Numbered from the stretch's first letter, positions 19,398-32,106 are shown. The stretch is DNA of 49,630 nt from Vibrio rumoiensis 1S-45 (GCF_000286955.2 NZ_AJYK02000063.1:1-49630), one strand, 5' to 3'. A program made the numbers and translations. Notes: a model not told the origin generated them from the sequence alone.

Positions 19398-20015
19398 TTA
19401 AGCGCGAGCTAGCAAGATTTTGGCTTGTTCAACCATTTTCTTGCGATTTAAGATAAGGTGACGACGCTTACCACCAACTTGACGCCATAATACAGCGCAA
19501 CGTACACCCGCTAATAATAACGCGCGAACTTTATGTTGATTGATGGTTTGTTGCAATATTTCTGGGGTGCCAGATACTTGAATGCGAGGGCCGACAGGGC
19601 TAATAACATCAAGGTAAACACTGGCTAAGTTACTGATCATCTGATCATCGAATAAATCGTAATGTTCAGTTTGGCGTTCAACGGTGCTGAGTCGGTCACC
19701 AAGTTGGGCCATTGAGTCTGGACGTGAGTTGAGTTTACGCTCTAGAGCCATGATACTGATGATATAACGGGTAGTTTCACTGCCACTTGGTGTGCTATCA
19801 ATACCTTTGATCAGAGTTTCTAAACCGAGTTTTAAATTTGATTCATCACCAAAGACATCTAACGTATTGCGAGGATTCATGTTAGTGATGGTTTTTAGAG
19901 CAGTCTCAAAAGCAGCAGAGTCACACTGTCCGTTACGAGCCACTTGTTGAACAAGGGCCACTGCTTGGCAAATTCCCGCAAAAGCGATAGTACGGTCATA
20001 AAGTGTGTTTGCCAC
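19398..20015 (-). CDS. hflD: HflD lysogenization regulator homologue
   Basis: The 205-residue, mostly helical protein matches HflD (YcfC), with [27 protein letters not shown] at its N-terminus and [26 protein letters not shown] sequence (here [10 protein letters not shown]) near the C-terminus. In E. coli it sits on the inner membrane surface and sequesters phage lambda CII; its native role is unclear. It lies between mnmA and purB as in E. coli. A terminator after mnmA suggests that hflD and purB are at least partly transcribed separately. Confidence 0.93.
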   Translation of the reverse strand: MANTLYDRTIAFAGICQAVALVQQVARNGQCDSAAFETALKTITNMNPRNTLDVFGDESNLKLGLETLIKGIDSTPSGSETTRYIISIMALERKLNSRPDSMAQLGDRLSTVERQTEHYDLFDDQMISNLASVYLDVISPVGPRIQVSGTPEILQQTINQHKVRALLLAGVRCAVLWRQVGGKRRHLILNRKKMVEQAKILLARA

Positions 20016-20082
20016 GTTTGCTTCTCCTAAAAAATCAATGGTGCTTAAAAACAGTAACGTTGAATGAATCTGGGTATAAACA

Positions 20083-20104
20083 AAAGGGCCAGAAACAGCC
20101 CTTT
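20083..20104 (-). terminator. Terminator-like hairpin between mnmA and hflD
   Basis: AAAGGGC and GCCCTTT (20083-20089 and 20098-20104) pair perfectly around an eight-base loop; TGTTT follows on the minus strand. It begins just after the mnmA stop. The T run is interrupted, so read-through into hflD is likely. Confidence 0.7.
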
Positions 20105-20111
20105 AGTTTTA

Positions 20112-21269
20112 TTAAATTCTTGCTTCGATGATTCCGCCACCTAAACAAACATCATCTGCGTAGAATACCGCAGATTGTCCCGGAGTCACAGCGACTTGAG
20201 GCTCATCAAAGATGACTTTAATGCTTCGATTATCCGTCAAATCTGAATTTTCAATATCAGTCACGTCTATAGGTTCGATTGTACACGGAATATCTTGCTG
20301 ACGATAACGTGTTTTTACCGAGCATCGAATAGTTTGTGTGAGGTTTTTACGATCAACCCAGTGAAGCTGAGAAGCGATGAGTCCTTCCGATTTTAATAAA
20401 GGATGATCGCCACCTTGTACCGCAATTAATACGTTACGTTTTAAATCTTTTTCAGCAACATACCATGGCTCTTCATTACCACCGCCACCTTTCTGGCCTC
20501 CAATGTGAAGCCCTTTACGTTGCCCAAGAGTGTGGTACATCAACCCTTGGTGTTCGCCAATCACATTACCGTCAGGTGTTTCAATTTTGCCAGGTTGCGC
20601 TGGTAAATAGCGAGATAAGAAATCGGTAAATTTACGCTCGCCAATAAAACAGATACCAGTTGAATCTTTTTTCTTAGCAGTAATGAGGTCTTGCTCTTCT
20701 GCAATACGACGTACTTCAGGCTTTTCTAAATCACCCACTGGAAATAGGCTGCGTGCTACTTGTTCATGGCTTAATGTGTATAAAAAGTAGCTTTGGTCTT
20801 TATTGTTATCCAAACCGCGCAGCATTTGAGGTTTATCACCCGCCGCTTGTTGCTCTGCTGTTGGGAAAGTGCGACGAACATAATGTCCCATCGCAATATA
20901 GTCGGCCTCTAATACTTCATCGGCAAACTCAAGGAATGCTTTAAATTTGATTTCTTTATTACAAAGAATATCTGGGTTTGGCGTGCGGCCTGCTTTGTAT
21001 TCGGCTAAGAAGTACTCGAATACGTTATCCCAATACTCGGCAGCAAAGTTGATGGTATGCAAGTGAATACCCAGCTTGTCACACACAGCTTGAGCATCGG
21101 CTAAATCTTCAGCGGCGGTGCAATATTCTTCATTATCATCTTCTTCCCAGTTTTTCATGAAAAGACCTTCAACTTGATAACCTTGCTGTTGCAGAAGGTA
21201 AGCTGAAACGGATGAATCTACGCCGCCGGACATTCCGACAATGACTTTCTTTTGGCTGTTATCTGACAT
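20112..21269 (-). CDS. mnmA: tRNA 2-thiouridylase MnmA
   Basis: The 385-residue ATP-pyrophosphatase has the PP-loop GMSGGVDSS at 12-20 and two catalytic cysteines, Cys103 in ILCNKEIKF and Cys207 in [12 protein letters not shown]. It thiolates the wobble uridine U34 of lysine, glutamate and glutamine tRNAs, receiving sulphur from the Tus relay. It is the first gene of mnmA-hflD-purB. A short loop [15 protein letters not shown] is slightly glycine-rich compared with E. coli but otherwise ordinary. Length is usual for vibrios. Confidence 0.97.
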   Translation of the reverse strand: MSDNSQKKVIVGMSGGVDSSVSAYLLQQQGYQVEGLFMKNWEEDDNEEYCTAAEDLADAQAVCDKLGIHLHTINFAAEYWDNVFEYFLAEYKAGRTPNPDILCNKEIKFKAFLEFADEVLEADYIAMGHYVRRTFPTAEQQAAGDKPQMLRGLDNNKDQSYFLYTLSHEQVARSLFPVGDLEKPEVRRIAEEQDLITAKKKDSTGICFIGERKFTDFLSRYLPAQPGKIETPDGNVIGEHQGLMYHTLGQRKGLHIGGQKGGGGNEEPWYVAEKDLKRNVLIAVQGGDHPLLKSEGLIASQLHWVDRKNLTQTIRCSVKTRYRQQDIPCTIEPIDVTDIENSDLTDNRSIKVIFDEPQVAVTPGQSAVFYADDVCLGGGIIEARI

Positions 21270-21408
21270 GTATTAGGTACCACATAATTTATCTGGGGCG
21301 AATTCTAACAGAAAGTTAGTGCTGGTGACAGATCTGCAAGCCAGAACGAAGCCCAAATATACGCTAATTGATGTGTTTAATATGGGGTAATAAACAATAG
21401 AATCAAGT

Positions 21409-22122
21409 CTACAGTTTTATCTGTTTATACTCGCCGGGTTGAAGATCGTTTAATGACCAATCTCCAATCGAATACCGAACCAAACGTAGAGTAGGGAAGC
21501 CGATATGAGCGGTCATTCTACGGACTTGACGGTTACGCCCTTCAATAATAGTGATCGCTAACCAGGTTGTTGGAATGGCAGCTCTGAATCTTACAGGAGG
21601 ATTTCGCTCCCATATTGTCGGCTCTTCCATAATTTCGATTGTAGCCGGTAATGTCATACCATCTTTGAGCTCAACGCCTTGGCGTAATTTCTCTAAATCA
21701 CTTTCTGTGGGAGAACCCTCAACTTGTGCCCAATAGGTTTTGGGTGATTTGGATTTAGGCTGAGTGATCTTGGCTTGTAAAATACCATCATTTGTCAGCA
21801 CCATTAGGCCTTCACTATCGCGATCTAAACGTCCAGCAGCATAAACATCCTTTACATCAATATAATCGGCTAACGTTTTTCGCCCTTCGCCATCGGTGAA
21901 CTGGCTTAATGTGTCGAAGGGTTTATTAAAGAGTAAAATAATACGATTTTCAGCGCTGATGATAGATGCGGGTTTTACTGTGCGAAAATTTGAAACGCGA
22001 GAATTCGATGGTCGCTTGTGACTTGTACGTTGCGGCTTTTTAGGTTTTTCATTAGAGATCGGATCTGTTTTAAACTTACTGCGCTTTTGTGTGGCAAAAT
22101 GCGACTTAGAAGGGGTGGACAT
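21409..22122 (-). CDS. rluE: 23S rRNA pseudouridine synthase RluE
   Basis: A basic, low-complexity N-terminal tail of about 50 residues precedes a RsuA-family catalytic domain. The active aspartate is in [19 protein letters not shown] and the C-terminal [11 protein letters not shown] motif is present. RluE makes pseudouridine 2457 in 23S rRNA. I start at the ATG at 22122 (AAGGTAG upstream, giving 237 residues), not at the longer open frame to 22209, whose extra residues look like untranslated leader. It is divergent from icd, as in E. coli. The extended arginine and lysine tail is typical of rRNA enzymes that bind ribosomes in vibrios. Confidence 0.9.
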   Translation of the reverse strand: MSTPSKSHFATQKRSKFKTDPISNEKPKKPQRTSHKRPSNSRVSNFRTVKPASIISAENRIILLFNKPFDTLSQFTDGEGRKTLADYIDVKDVYAAGRLDRDSEGLMVLTNDGILQAKITQPKSKSPKTYWAQVEGSPTESDLEKLRQGVELKDGMTLPATIEIMEEPTIWERNPPVRFRAAIPTTWLAITIIEGRNRQVRRMTAHIGFPTLRLVRYSIGDWSLNDLQPGEYKQIKL

Positions 22123-22248
22123 GTTAACTACCTTGCAAAAATATAAACAAACTGTATGGGTAAGTTTTAATAAAACCAGAAATGATCTAGTATAGTGCGC
22201 GCTAAACACAAGATAATAGACTAATTACTCGAATTTGTTTAATTCAAT

Positions 22249-22417
22249 CGAGAAATTCTTACCCAAGAGGCTTTCTCGTTAGGTGTATGCTTCAAGTCCG
22301 AAGGGTATAGTAATTATCAAATAACAGAAGGAGTCTGTTATCTTACAACATAGTATTAAGTCGACTGATATGACTTAACTCTTGAGCCATACAGCCTATC
22401 TCATCCATTAAGGCTGT
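22249..22417 (+). promoter_or_regulatory. Hairpin-rich leader upstream of icd
   Basis: Four inverted repeats follow one another. CGAGAAA pairs with TTTCTCG (22249-22278). ATAACAGA pairs with TCTGTTAT around AGGAG (22321-22341). TTAAGTC pairs with GACTTAA (22356-22378). ACAGCCT pairs with AGGCTGT (22391-22417). The icd start is only 23 bases further on. Such dense pairing suggests a structured RNA leader; none is followed by a T run. The transcription start is not known. Confidence 0.5.
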
Positions 22418-22430
22418 TCGATCTATATAG

Positions 22431-24671
<2,241 letters not shown>

Positions 24672-24997
24672 TCTAATTAATGATATGGTGCCTTTTCTAT
24701 AAGGTACATTAATTGACAAAAACGACTCTTAGTGAGTCGTTTTTTTTGCCTGTAATCTAGAGTGCGTAAATAATTACCAAAGAATACTTTTACCTTACTT
24801 TGGCGTGATCATTAAAATTAATAAGGTTTAATGGTAGTGCGAGATGGGAAGTGGTATAAATTAAACGTAGCTAAATTTTTAATGAATCTGGATAATGGTC
24901 AAGCTAGGTGTTGTCTGTAGATTGGCCACTGAATTAAATCTATAAGGTAAATTTAACTTATTGAGTTAAATTGGTTTAATCGTTAAGTCGGGTGGAT
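24672..24997. other. Intergenic region between icd and the HD-domain gene
   Basis: Beyond the icd terminator I see no gene. An 8-bp dyad, AATTTAAC with GTTAAATT (24950-24957 and 24965-24972), sits 25 bases before the next start codon. It is AT-only in most positions and could be an operator or a weak hairpin. Confidence 0.4.
24718..24748 (+). terminator. Rho-independent terminator of icd
   Basis: A perfect 11-bp inverted repeat (24718-24728 with 24734-24744) around TTAGT is followed by a run of T that makes eight in all. Confidence 0.95.
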
Positions 24998-25333
24998 ATG
25001 AAGCAGTCAATAAACCAATCACTTGATATGCTTAGTTATAAAAAGCATGCGGAAAACACAGCTCGTTATAGTTCTGTTTTAATGTTGCATTTATCTAAAG
25101 AAAACCCTGAAATAACATTAAATTATCAAAAGTCAACGATACTTGCTGCAAAGTGGCATGATGTTGGTAAAAGCCAAATTCCAGCTTCTATTGTGTTTAA
25201 TGCCCGTCGTTTGAGTCAGAACGAGTTCAACTTGATGAAAACCCACCCTTTACGTGGTGTCGAGTGTTTTAAAAATACAGACACCCAGTATGATACTGCG
25301 ACTCAAAAAATCATTATTTATGCCACCTTATAA
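24998..25333 (+). CDS. Truncated HD-domain (HD-GYP-like) protein
   Basis: The 111-residue product has the first half of an HD-GYP phosphodiesterase domain: an HAENTARYS helix near residue 18, then WHDVGKSQIPASIVFNARRLSQNEFNLMKTHP with the HD pair and the following histidine. It stops before the HHE and GYP parts that would complete the cyclic di-GMP site, so catalysis as an ordinary HD-GYP enzyme is unlikely. It may be a decayed gene or a small regulatory remnant. The ATG at 24998 is used; a GTG lies two codons earlier. A hairpin (25320-25350) spans the stop codon. No partner gene adjoins it. Confidence 0.6.
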   Translation: MKQSINQSLDMLSYKKHAENTARYSSVLMLHLSKENPEITLNYQKSTILAAKWHDVGKSQIPASIVFNARRLSQNEFNLMKTHPLRGVECFKNTDTQYDTATQKIIIYATL

Positions 25334-25350
25334 CTAATATAGGGTGGCAT
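25320..25350 (+). other. Hairpin across the end of the HD-domain gene
   Basis: ATGCCACC at 25320-25327 pairs with GGTGGCAT at 25343-25350; the stop codon is in the loop. No T run follows, so it is a weak terminator at best. Confidence 0.45.
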
Positions 25351-25385
25351 TAGATAACGAAATAGCTTGGAAAGGGCGGTTATCT

Positions 25386-25607
25386 TTATTTACTTTGATC
25401 GGTTTCGACTGGCATCACCAAACTAGCATGAGAGCCTTTAGGGCCTTTTTCCACTTCGTATGATACTTGTTGACCAGCTTTCAACGTTCGGTACCCATCC
25501 ATTTTTATGGTGGAGTAGTGAGCGAAAATGTCGCCTTCCTCACCTTCTGGGCAAATGAATCCAAATCCTTTGGCATTGTTAAACCATTTAACTGTACCTG
25601 TAGCCAT
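25386..25607 (-). CDS. cspD: Cold-shock-like protein CspD
   Basis: The 73-residue single-stranded nucleic acid binding protein has the two RNA-binding motifs KGFGFI and DIFAHY in a cold-shock domain, followed by a short C-terminal tail typical of CspD. E. coli CspD is made in stationary phase and inhibits DNA replication. Its place divergent from clpS-clpA is the E. coli arrangement and decides the paralogue name. AGGGACG precedes the ATG by about four bases. A hairpin GGTTAA-TTTT-TTAACC at 25643-25658 lies in the leader. Confidence 0.93.
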   Translation of the reverse strand: MATGTVKWFNNAKGFGFICPEGEEGDIFAHYSTIKMDGYRTLKAGQQVSYEVEKGPKGSHASLVMPVETDQSK

Positions 25608-25957
25608 GCTTTACGTCCCTCATGCTTTTTAACGATGACAACGGTTAATTTTTTAACCACTCAGAACACAATTTAGACAATCACAGCTGACAGTCAATAG
25701 TTTTGAGTGATAATTCAACGATGGAATGTAAAAATATTGATATTGATTTAACTTTTATTTAACTATTTTGTTTATGGTTTTCATCATATTTCATTAGCAA
25801 GGTGAATGGTTGCTGTAATTTTGACCGTTCGATGGGCGACTCTCGCGTAAACGTGATCTTTTATTTGCAGGGATACCATAGGTGCATTAGTCTCTAAAAG
25901 AGAGGATAAATTAGTAGTCATATTTTTTATCAAAGCGATAACAAAGTAGATGTTGAA
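25608..25957. other. Divergent promoter region of cspD and clpS
   Basis: This region should carry both promoters. GGTTAA and TTAACC form a perfect hairpin at 25643-25658, 36 bases upstream of cspD. A 45-codon open frame on the minus strand (start about 25921) has no ribosome binding site, and I do not call it a gene. Confidence 0.5.
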
Positions 25958-26278
25958 ATGAGTAAGCAATACCAATGGACTTCACCAGATATTGATTTTC
26001 TGGCTGAAGAGAAAACGAAGGTTAAACCGCCGGCAATGTATCGTGTTATGTTGAATAATGATGATTACACACCGATGGATTTTGTAATTGAGATCTTGAA
26101 TCGTTTTTTCTCTATGGATTTGGAGAGTGCGACTCAAGTTATGCTAACAGTACATTACGAAGGAAAAGCGGCTTGCGGAACATTTACCGCAGAAGTAGCA
26201 GAGACAAAAGTAATGCAAGTAACAATGTATGCAAAAGAACATGAGCATCCTTTGTTGTGTACGATGGAACAGGTGTAA
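25958..26278 (+). CDS. clpS: ATP-dependent Clp protease adaptor ClpS
   Basis: The 106-residue adaptor has the core [21 protein letters not shown], with the NDD and TPMDFV residues that line the N-degron pocket, and a C-terminal [10 protein letters not shown]. ClpS binds proteins that start with Leu, Phe, Tyr or Trp and hands them to ClpA. The N-terminal tail needed for delivery (residues 1-25) is present and length matches E. coli (106). It lies 51 bases before clpA with a shared direction, an operon. A purine-poor start region suggests modest translation. Confidence 0.97.
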   Translation: MSKQYQWTSPDIDFLAEEKTKVKPPAMYRVMLNNDDYTPMDFVIEILNRFFSMDLESATQVMLTVHYEGKAACGTFTAEVAETKVMQVTMYAKEHEHPLLCTMEQV

Positions 26279-26329
26279 ACCTGCTGTAGCTTATATGAAC
26301 AGACTTCACTGTTCTTTGGGGAGGTAGCT

Positions 26330-28594
26330 ATGCTAAATAAAGAATTAGAAATGAGCTTGAATAGTGCATTTATACGCGCTAGAGAAAAGCATCACGAATT
26401 TATGACAGTAGAGCATTTATTGTTGGCTCTTCTTGATAATGATTCGGCAAATGAAGCTTTATCTGCCTGCCAAGCCGATATAGAGACCTTACGTCAAGAG
26501 CTCGATACATTTATAGACCAAACGACCCCTTTGATTCCTGCTGCAGACGATGAGAGGGAAACTCAACCGACATTAAGTTTTCAACGTGTATTGCAAAGAG
26601 CTGTCTTTCATGTCCAATCGTCAGGTCGCAGTGAAGTGGCTGGGGCCAATGTTCTCGTTGCCATCTTCAGCGAACAAGAATCACATGCGGCTTACCTGTT
26701 GAAGAAAAATGATATCAGCCGTTTGGATATCGTTAATTTTATTTCTCATGGCATCCGGAAATCAGGCGATGAGAGTGACAATAATTCCTCAAGTAGCTTT
26801 AACGAAGAACCTGCCCAAGAAAGCAATTCAGAAGAACGTTTAGATAGCTTTGCTACCAACCTAAATGAAGTGGCGAAGAAGGGCCAGATCGATCCTCTTA
26901 TTGGACGAGATGTTGAATTAGAACGAACGATTCAAGTACTTTGCCGCCGTCGTAAAAATAACCCTTTATTAGTGGGTGAAGCTGGCGTTGGTAAAACTGC
27001 GATAGCAGAAGGCTTAGCATGGAGAATTGTAGAAGGGCAAGTTCCGGATGTAATTAAAGACTCTGTTATCTACTCGCTTGATATTGGTTCTTTGCTGGCC
27101 GGTACGAAATATCGTGGTGATTTTGAAAAGCGCTTTAAAACCATTTTAAAACAACTTGAAAAAGAAAAAGATACGATTTTATTTATTGATGAAATTCACA
27201 CTATCATTGGTGCTGGTGCTGCATCAGGTGGGCAAGTGGATGCGGCCAACTTAATTAAACCTTTGTTAAGTAATGGTAAGCTACGCTGTATTGGCTCGAC
27301 AACTTATCAGGAATACAGCAGTATTTTTGAGAAGGAAACAGCTCTTGCAAGACGCTTCCAGAAAATTGATATTTTAGAACCATCAATTGACGATACGACT
27401 AAGATTTTGATTGGTTTAAAGAGTAAATATGAAGAGCACCATGAAGTGCGTTTTACGAATAAAGCGCTTCGTGCTGCTGTGGAATTGTCAGCTAAGTATA
27501 TCAATGAAAGACACTTACCTGATAAAGCGATTGATGTGATGGATGAAGCTGGAGCGCGTTGTCGATTAGCTCCGGTAGGGAAGCGTAAAAAAGTTGTTAA
27601 CGTGGCCGATATTGAGACTATCGTAGCGAAAATGGCCCGCATTCCTGAAAAATCAGTATCATCATCTGACAAAGAAACGCTGTCAAAGCTGGATAGTCGA
27701 TTAAAAATGCTCGTGTTTGGTCAGGATCCGGCTATTGATGTGCTTTGTGAAGCGATTAAGTTAACTCGTGCTGGTCTTGGACATGAACATAAGCCGGTCG
27801 GTTCTTTCTTGTTTGCTGGCCCTACAGGGGTAGGTAAAACGGAAGTGACAGTACAGCTTTCAAAATTGCTTGGCGTGGAATTATTACGTTTTGACATGTC
27901 TGAATATGGTGAACGCCATTCAGTTAGCCGTTTGATAGGCGCACCTCCTGGGTATGTTGGTTACGATCAAGGTGGTCTATTGACTGATGCAGTCATTAAA
28001 CACCCTCATTCCGTTGTTCTTTTGGATGAGATTGAAAAAGCACATTCCGATATTTTCAATTTGTTATTACAAGTGATGGATAACGGCACACTAACGGATA
28101 ATAATGGTCGTAAAGCCGATTTCCGCAATGTGATTTTTGTGATGACAACCAATGCCGGAGTTCAGGAAACCGAGAAGCAATCCATGGGGCTGATTCAACA
28201 AGATAACAGCCCAGATGCGATGGCGGAAATCAAGAAGGTGTTCACACCAGAGTTCCGTAACCGTCTTGATAACATTATTTGGTTTAATAGCTTGAACGAA
28301 GACATGATCCATCAAGTTGTGGACAAATTTATTGTTGAGCTGCAAGCGCAATTAGATGTTCGTGGTGTATCAATGGAAGTATCTGAAGATGCGCGTCATT
28401 GGTTAGCTAAACGTGGTTATGATAGAACGATGGGCGCAAGACCGATGGGTCGAGTCATCCAGGATAAGCTGAAAAAACCACTGGCAAATGAATTACTATT
28501 TGGTTCATTAGTCGACGGTGGAACGGTGAAAATCACCCTTAATGGTGACGATCTTGAGTTTACGTACTTGAACCAAGAAGAAGCGGTTCATTAA
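26330..28594 (+). CDS. clpA: ATP-dependent Clp protease ATPase subunit ClpA
   Basis: The 754-residue Clp/Hsp100 unfoldase has an N-terminal ClpS-binding domain (1-145) and two AAA+ modules. The first has Walker A GEAGVGKT at 216-223 and the second has GPTGVGKT. It feeds substrates to ClpP. The ClpP-docking loop, IGL in E. coli ClpA, reads MGL here in [12 protein letters not shown], a conservative change. GGGGAGG before the ATG is an excellent ribosome binding site. It is the second gene of clpS-clpA and is followed by a terminator. Confidence 0.98.
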   Translation: MLNKELEMSLNSAFIRAREKHHEFMTVEHLLLALLDNDSANEALSACQADIETLRQELDTFIDQTTPLIPAADDERETQPTLSFQRVLQRAVFHVQSSGRSEVAGANVLVAIFSEQESHAAYLLKKNDISRLDIVNFISHGIRKSGDESDNNSSSSFNEEPAQESNSEERLDSFATNLNEVAKKGQIDPLIGRDVELERTIQVLCRRRKNNPLLVGEAGVGKTAIAEGLAWRIVEGQVPDVIKDSVIYSLDIGSLLAGTKYRGDFEKRFKTILKQLEKEKDTILFIDEIHTIIGAGAASGGQVDAANLIKPLLSNGKLRCIGSTTYQEYSSIFEKETALARRFQKIDILEPSIDDTTKILIGLKSKYEEHHEVRFTNKALRAAVELSAKYINERHLPDKAIDVMDEAGARCRLAPVGKRKKVVNVADIETIVAKMARIPEKSVSSSDKETLSKLDSRLKMLVFGQDPAIDVLCEAIKLTRAGLGHEHKPVGSFLFAGPTGVGKTEVTVQLSKLLGVELLRFDMSEYGERHSVSRLIGAPPGYVGYDQGGLLTDAVIKHPHSVVLLDEIEKAHSDIFNLLLQVMDNGTLTDNNGRKADFRNVIFVMTTNAGVQETEKQSMGLIQQDNSPDAMAEIKKVFTPEFRNRLDNIIWFNSLNEDMIHQVVDKFIVELQAQLDVRGVSMEVSEDARHWLAKRGYDRTMGARPMGRVIQDKLKKPLANELLFGSLVDGGTVKITLNGDDLEFTYLNQEEAVH

Positions 28595-28625
28595 GCCTCG
28601 AGATTGATATCTTGGTTAAACTGTC

Positions 28626-28656
28626 AAAGGTCCTTAATTATTTAAGGGCCTTTTTT
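28626..28656 (+). terminator. Rho-independent terminator of clpA
   Basis: AAAGGTCCTTAA and TTAAGGGCCTTT pair over 12 bases with one wobble around a TTAT loop, and the second arm extends into six T. Confidence 0.93.
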
Positions 28657-28737
28657 GTACAGGTTATATGCTCAAGTGAGCATAAGATACGTGTTCTGAG
28701 TTCCATTGAGAGCAAGTAGGTATAAAATTTAAATAAT

Positions 28738-28765
28738 AAAAAACCGAAGCCTAAACTTCGGTTTT
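28738..28765 (-). terminator. Rho-independent terminator of infA
   Basis: AAAACCGAAG pairs perfectly with CTTCGGTTTT (28740-28749 and 28756-28765) around a six-base loop, and on the minus strand T continues. It lies 58 bases past infA. Confidence 0.9.
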
Positions 28766-28823
28766 AAAATTAGTCATAGAAATGCGAAATATGGTTTCAA
28801 CAATTCAAATGATGGATAAGTGA

Positions 28824-29042
<219 letters not shown>

Positions 29043-29158
29043 TTAATCCTCTTACCGAAATTTGGCTTATTTTTAACTACTGGATTGCGTAGTCAAAATA
29101 GGGGTAATGATGCTCAAGCATATAAATATGATGCTCGAGTTTAAAGTTGTTGCGTATT

Positions 29159-29851
29159 CTACCCTTGCCAACGTTGATTTACTAGCTTTTGATGATGCTG
29201 AAAGCGAACTTTGTAATTCATCGCAGGGCAATCATCAATTTGGTAACCCAAATAAAGCCATTGTTTTCCCATATTTTGTGATTGTTTCATTTGCAACAAA
29301 ACGCAAAGTGTACCGAGCGATAATGCATATTCAGGTTCAAAAAAAGTATAGAAAGCACTGAGACATTGTTCCATACAGTCGGTCACGGCGATCGCAATCA
29401 ATTTGTTATTGTCATAAAGGTGCAAAAACTGTGGCTTTAGCCAAGTTGTATTAATAAATTGGTAAAAAGTATCTCGGTTGGCTGGAAACATACTTCCATT
29501 GGAATGGCGTATTGAAATATAGCGTTCATAGAGTTCAAACCAGTCACTATCTAACTCTTCTTTAAATTCCCAGCGCAGATGATGAGCTTTATTAAGGAGT
29601 CTTTTTTGGCTTTTAGAAAAAGTGATATCCGGTATCGCCACTCTAATTGGCTGACAGGCTTGGCAGTGATCGCAATGTGGTTTGTAAATAGTATCGCCAC
29701 TGCGTCTAAATCCATTGGCTAAAAAGATTTCGTAATGTTCTGGTGTATGGTGCTCCGCTTCAATAATGACGGCGACACGCTCTTGTTGTGCTGGTAAGTA
29801 GCTACATTGGCTATTATTCGTGAGGCCAATTTTAATTTGATTTGATTCCAT
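29159..29851 (-). CDS. bpt: Aspartate/glutamate leucyltransferase Bpt
   Basis: The 230-residue enzyme belongs to the arginyltransferase-related family and shows the expected cysteines in CSYLPAQQERV and CDHCQACQPIR plus a C-terminal NYKVRFQ. In Vibrio vulnificus the homologue adds leucine to proteins that begin with Asp or Glu, making them ClpS-ClpA substrates. I use the ATG at 29851 (MESNQ), which follows the aat stop codon by four bases, so the two genes are translationally coupled. The frame is open 51 bases further upstream, but that region is aat coding sequence. It completes the N-degron set with clpS, clpA and aat. Confidence 0.95.
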   Translation of the reverse strand: MESNQIKIGLTNNSQCSYLPAQQERVAVIIEAEHHTPEHYEIFLANGFRRSGDTIYKPHCDHCQACQPIRVAIPDITFSKSQKRLLNKAHHLRWEFKEELDSDWFELYERYISIRHSNGSMFPANRDTFYQFINTTWLKPQFLHLYDNNKLIAIAVTDCMEQCLSAFYTFFEPEYALSLGTLCVLLQMKQSQNMGKQWLYLGYQIDDCPAMNYKVRFQHHQKLVNQRWQG

Positions 29852-29855
29852 GCTA

Positions 29856-30575
29856 TCAATCTTCAAGTGAGAGTGTTTGAGGATGAAATAAATCGTCAGC
29901 AATGTTCGATGATTTATACTGATCCAGTTGCGATATAAATGATTCTCGAGTTATATCAATGACGCCTAAGCTGAGTAGGTGATCATTCATGATTTGGCAA
30001 TCAATCAATTGTCCTCCCACACGATTAAAATAATGGCATAAATGCCAAAAGGCGATTTTAGAGGCATTGCTTTCACTTGAAAACATAGATTCACCACAAA
30101 AAATTCTGCCTATTTTTAAGCCATATAAGCCGCCAATAATACTGTCATTTTGCCATACTTCAATGGAATGGCAGTGACCTAAATGCGCTAACTTAATATA
30201 GGCATCTTGCATTTCTTGAGTAATCCATGTTTCTTCAATACTTCTGGTGCTTGCACAAAGCTTAATAATAAGCGGTGTGGCTTTATTTAAAGTGACAGTT
30301 AACCCAGATCGTCTCATGTGTTTACGTAAGCTTTTTGAAGGTTTGAATTCTGCTGGGCGAATAACCGCTCTAGGTGTTGGGCTCCACCACAAAATAGGGT
30401 CATCATCAGAAAACCAAGGGAAAATGCCACTCTGGTACGCTTGTAGTATGGTTTCTGGATGTAAGTTACCACCAAAGGCGAGTAAACCATTCGGTTCGTT
30501 TAAAGCTTGTTCAACAGGGGGGAAGGGCTCATTTAAAGTATCGAGACAAGGTAAATAGAGGGTCATAATAGCCAT
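29856..30575 (-). CDS. aat: Leucyl/phenylalanyl-tRNA-protein transferase
   Basis: The protein of about 239 residues has the Aat core EPNGLLAFGGNL, QSGIFPWFSDDDPILWWSPTPRAV and the C-terminal GGQLIDCQ. It moves leucine or phenylalanine from tRNA to proteins that begin with Lys or Arg, making them N-degrons for ClpS-ClpA. The start at 30575 (MAI) follows a GGA; the ATG at 30566 is also possible, and the open frame to 30644 adds residues unlike the family. bpt follows within four bases. E. coli has aat in the same clpA-infA neighbourhood but lacks bpt. Confidence 0.95.
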   Translation of the reverse strand: MAIMTLYLPCLDTLNEPFPPVEQALNEPNGLLAFGGNLHPETILQAYQSGIFPWFSDDDPILWWSPTPRAVIRPAEFKPSKSLRKHMRRSGLTVTLNKATPLIIKLCASTRSIEETWITQEMQDAYIKLAHLGHCHSIEVWQNDSIIGGLYGLKIGRIFCGESMFSSESNASKIAFWHLCHYFNRVGGQLIDCQIMNDHLLSLGVIDITRESFISQLDQYKSSNIADDLFHPQTLSLED

Positions 30576-30744
30576 ATTCCAATTTATGAGCGAAGAAAAG
30601 AGAGTGAGAGTATATAAATCAGTCACAAAGGATGATGATAGCAATATTTAGACTGGCACTGAATCTTGTTTTTGGTTAATCTCGAAGGAATATTTGAGGA
30701 TGACTCATAAACTTTAAGCGATTATGCAAGGAATGTTGTAACTA

Positions 30745-32028
30745 ATGGAAAGCCTTACTCTTCAACCCATTCAGAAAATTTCAGGTGAGATTAATTTGCC
30801 TGGTTCGAAAAGTGTTTCAAATCGTGCTTTATTGCTAGCAGCATTGGCAACAGGAACGACTCGCCTAACGAATCTTCTAGATAGTGATGATATTCGTCAT
30901 ATGTTAAATGCTCTGACAGCCCTTGGGGTTAATTATCAATTATCAGATGACAAAACTATCTGTGAGGTTGAGGGGTTAGGTGGTCCACTGTGTTCAAATT
31001 CCGTTTTAGAATTATTTTTAGGTAATGCTGGCACGGCTATGCGTCCATTAGCTGCGGCTTTATGTTTGGGGCAGGGGGAATTTATATTAACAGGCGAGCC
31101 TCGAATGAAGGAGCGTCCTATTGGCCATTTAGTTGATGCATTACGTCAATCTGGTGCTAGTGTTGAATATCTTGAAAATGAAGATTATCCGCCACTTAAA
31201 ATTATAGGTACAGGTTTAGAGTCCGGTTCAGTATCGATTGATGGCTCTATTTCAAGCCAGTTTTTGACCGCATTTTTAATGGCTGCCCCCCTCGCTAAAG
31301 GTGATATTACAATCAATATTGAAGGGGAGTTGGTTTCTAAACCTTATATTGATATTACGCTTGATATCATGGCTAAATTTGGTGTGTCAGTCGAGAATAA
31401 CAATTATCAATCATTTGTTGTCTCTTCAGGGCAAAGCTATCAAAGTCCTGGCCATTATTTAGTCGAAGGCGATGCATCATCAGCATCTTATTTTTTAGCT
31501 GCTGCGGCTATTAAAGGCGGAGAAATAAAAGTTACTGGGATAGGTAAAAAGAGTATCCAAGGCGATATTCAATTTGCTGATGCGTTAGAAAAAATGGGCG
31601 CACAGATTGAATGGGCTGATGATTATGTTCTTTGTCGTCGTGGTGAATTAAATGCGATAGATATGGACTTTAATCATATTCCCGATGCTGCCATGACGAT
31701 CGCTACTGCGGCATTGTTCGCTAAAGGCACTACGGCCATTCGTAATGTTTACAACTGGCGTGTGAAAGAAACAGACCGTCTAGCTGCTATGGCGACGGAA
31801 CTACGAAAAGTAGGGGCAGAAGTTGAAGAAGGTAATGATTATATTATCATCACACCGCCAGCTCAATTGACGCATGCGGCTATTGATACCTATGACGATC
31901 ATCGTATGGCGATGTGTTTTTCTTTAGTGGCATTGAGCGATACGCCTGTGACCATTAATGATCCTAATTGTACGTCTAAAACGTTCCCTAATTACTTCGA
32001 TAAATTCTGTGCATTGAGTCAACAATAG
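30745..32028 (+). CDS. aroA: 3-phosphoshikimate 1-carboxyvinyltransferase (EPSP synthase)
   Basis: The 427-residue enzyme joins shikimate 3-phosphate and phosphoenolpyruvate in the chorismate pathway. It has the shikimate-phosphate loop [17 protein letters not shown], the PEP-binding [17 protein letters not shown], and [19 protein letters not shown] with the DDHRMAM block near the end. Length equals E. coli AroA (427). The ribosome binding site AAGGAATG is a little far from the ATG. It is divergent from aat and stands alone, ending in a terminator, unlike the serC-aroA operon of E. coli. Confidence 0.98.
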   Translation: MESLTLQPIQKISGEINLPGSKSVSNRALLLAALATGTTRLTNLLDSDDIRHMLNALTALGVNYQLSDDKTICEVEGLGGPLCSNSVLELFLGNAGTAMRPLAAALCLGQGEFILTGEPRMKERPIGHLVDALRQSGASVEYLENEDYPPLKIIGTGLESGSVSIDGSISSQFLTAFLMAAPLAKGDITINIEGELVSKPYIDITLDIMAKFGVSVENNNYQSFVVSSGQSYQSPGHYLVEGDASSASYFLAAAAIKGGEIKVTGIGKKSIQGDIQFADALEKMGAQIEWADDYVLCRRGELNAIDMDFNHIPDAAMTIATAALFAKGTTAIRNVYNWRVKETDRLAAMATELRKVGAEVEEGNDYIIITPPAQLTHAAIDTYDDHRMAMCFSLVALSDTPVTINDPNCTSKTFPNYFDKFCALSQQ

Positions 32029-32080
32029 AGCCACTTAGCTTGCACCGGATATCTCGTTCAAAAAATTAATTGATGCCTTC

Positions 32081-32106
32081 AAGCCTTACTATTTTGTGAG
32101 GCTTTT
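32081..32106 (+). terminator. Rho-independent terminator of aroA
   Basis: AAGCCTTAC pairs with GTGAGGCTT (one wobble) around a six-base loop, followed by T-rich sequence TTTTTGTTTTTTT. Confidence 0.88.

Noticed and set aside
25784..25975. A minus-strand ORF between cspD and clpS with a possible start at 25921
   Set aside because: It looks protein-like but has no ribosome binding site, overlaps the clpS promoter region and has no recognised relatives.
29107..29361. An 84-codon plus-strand ORF between infA and bpt
   Set aside because: Most of it is the antisense of bpt and it shows no family features.
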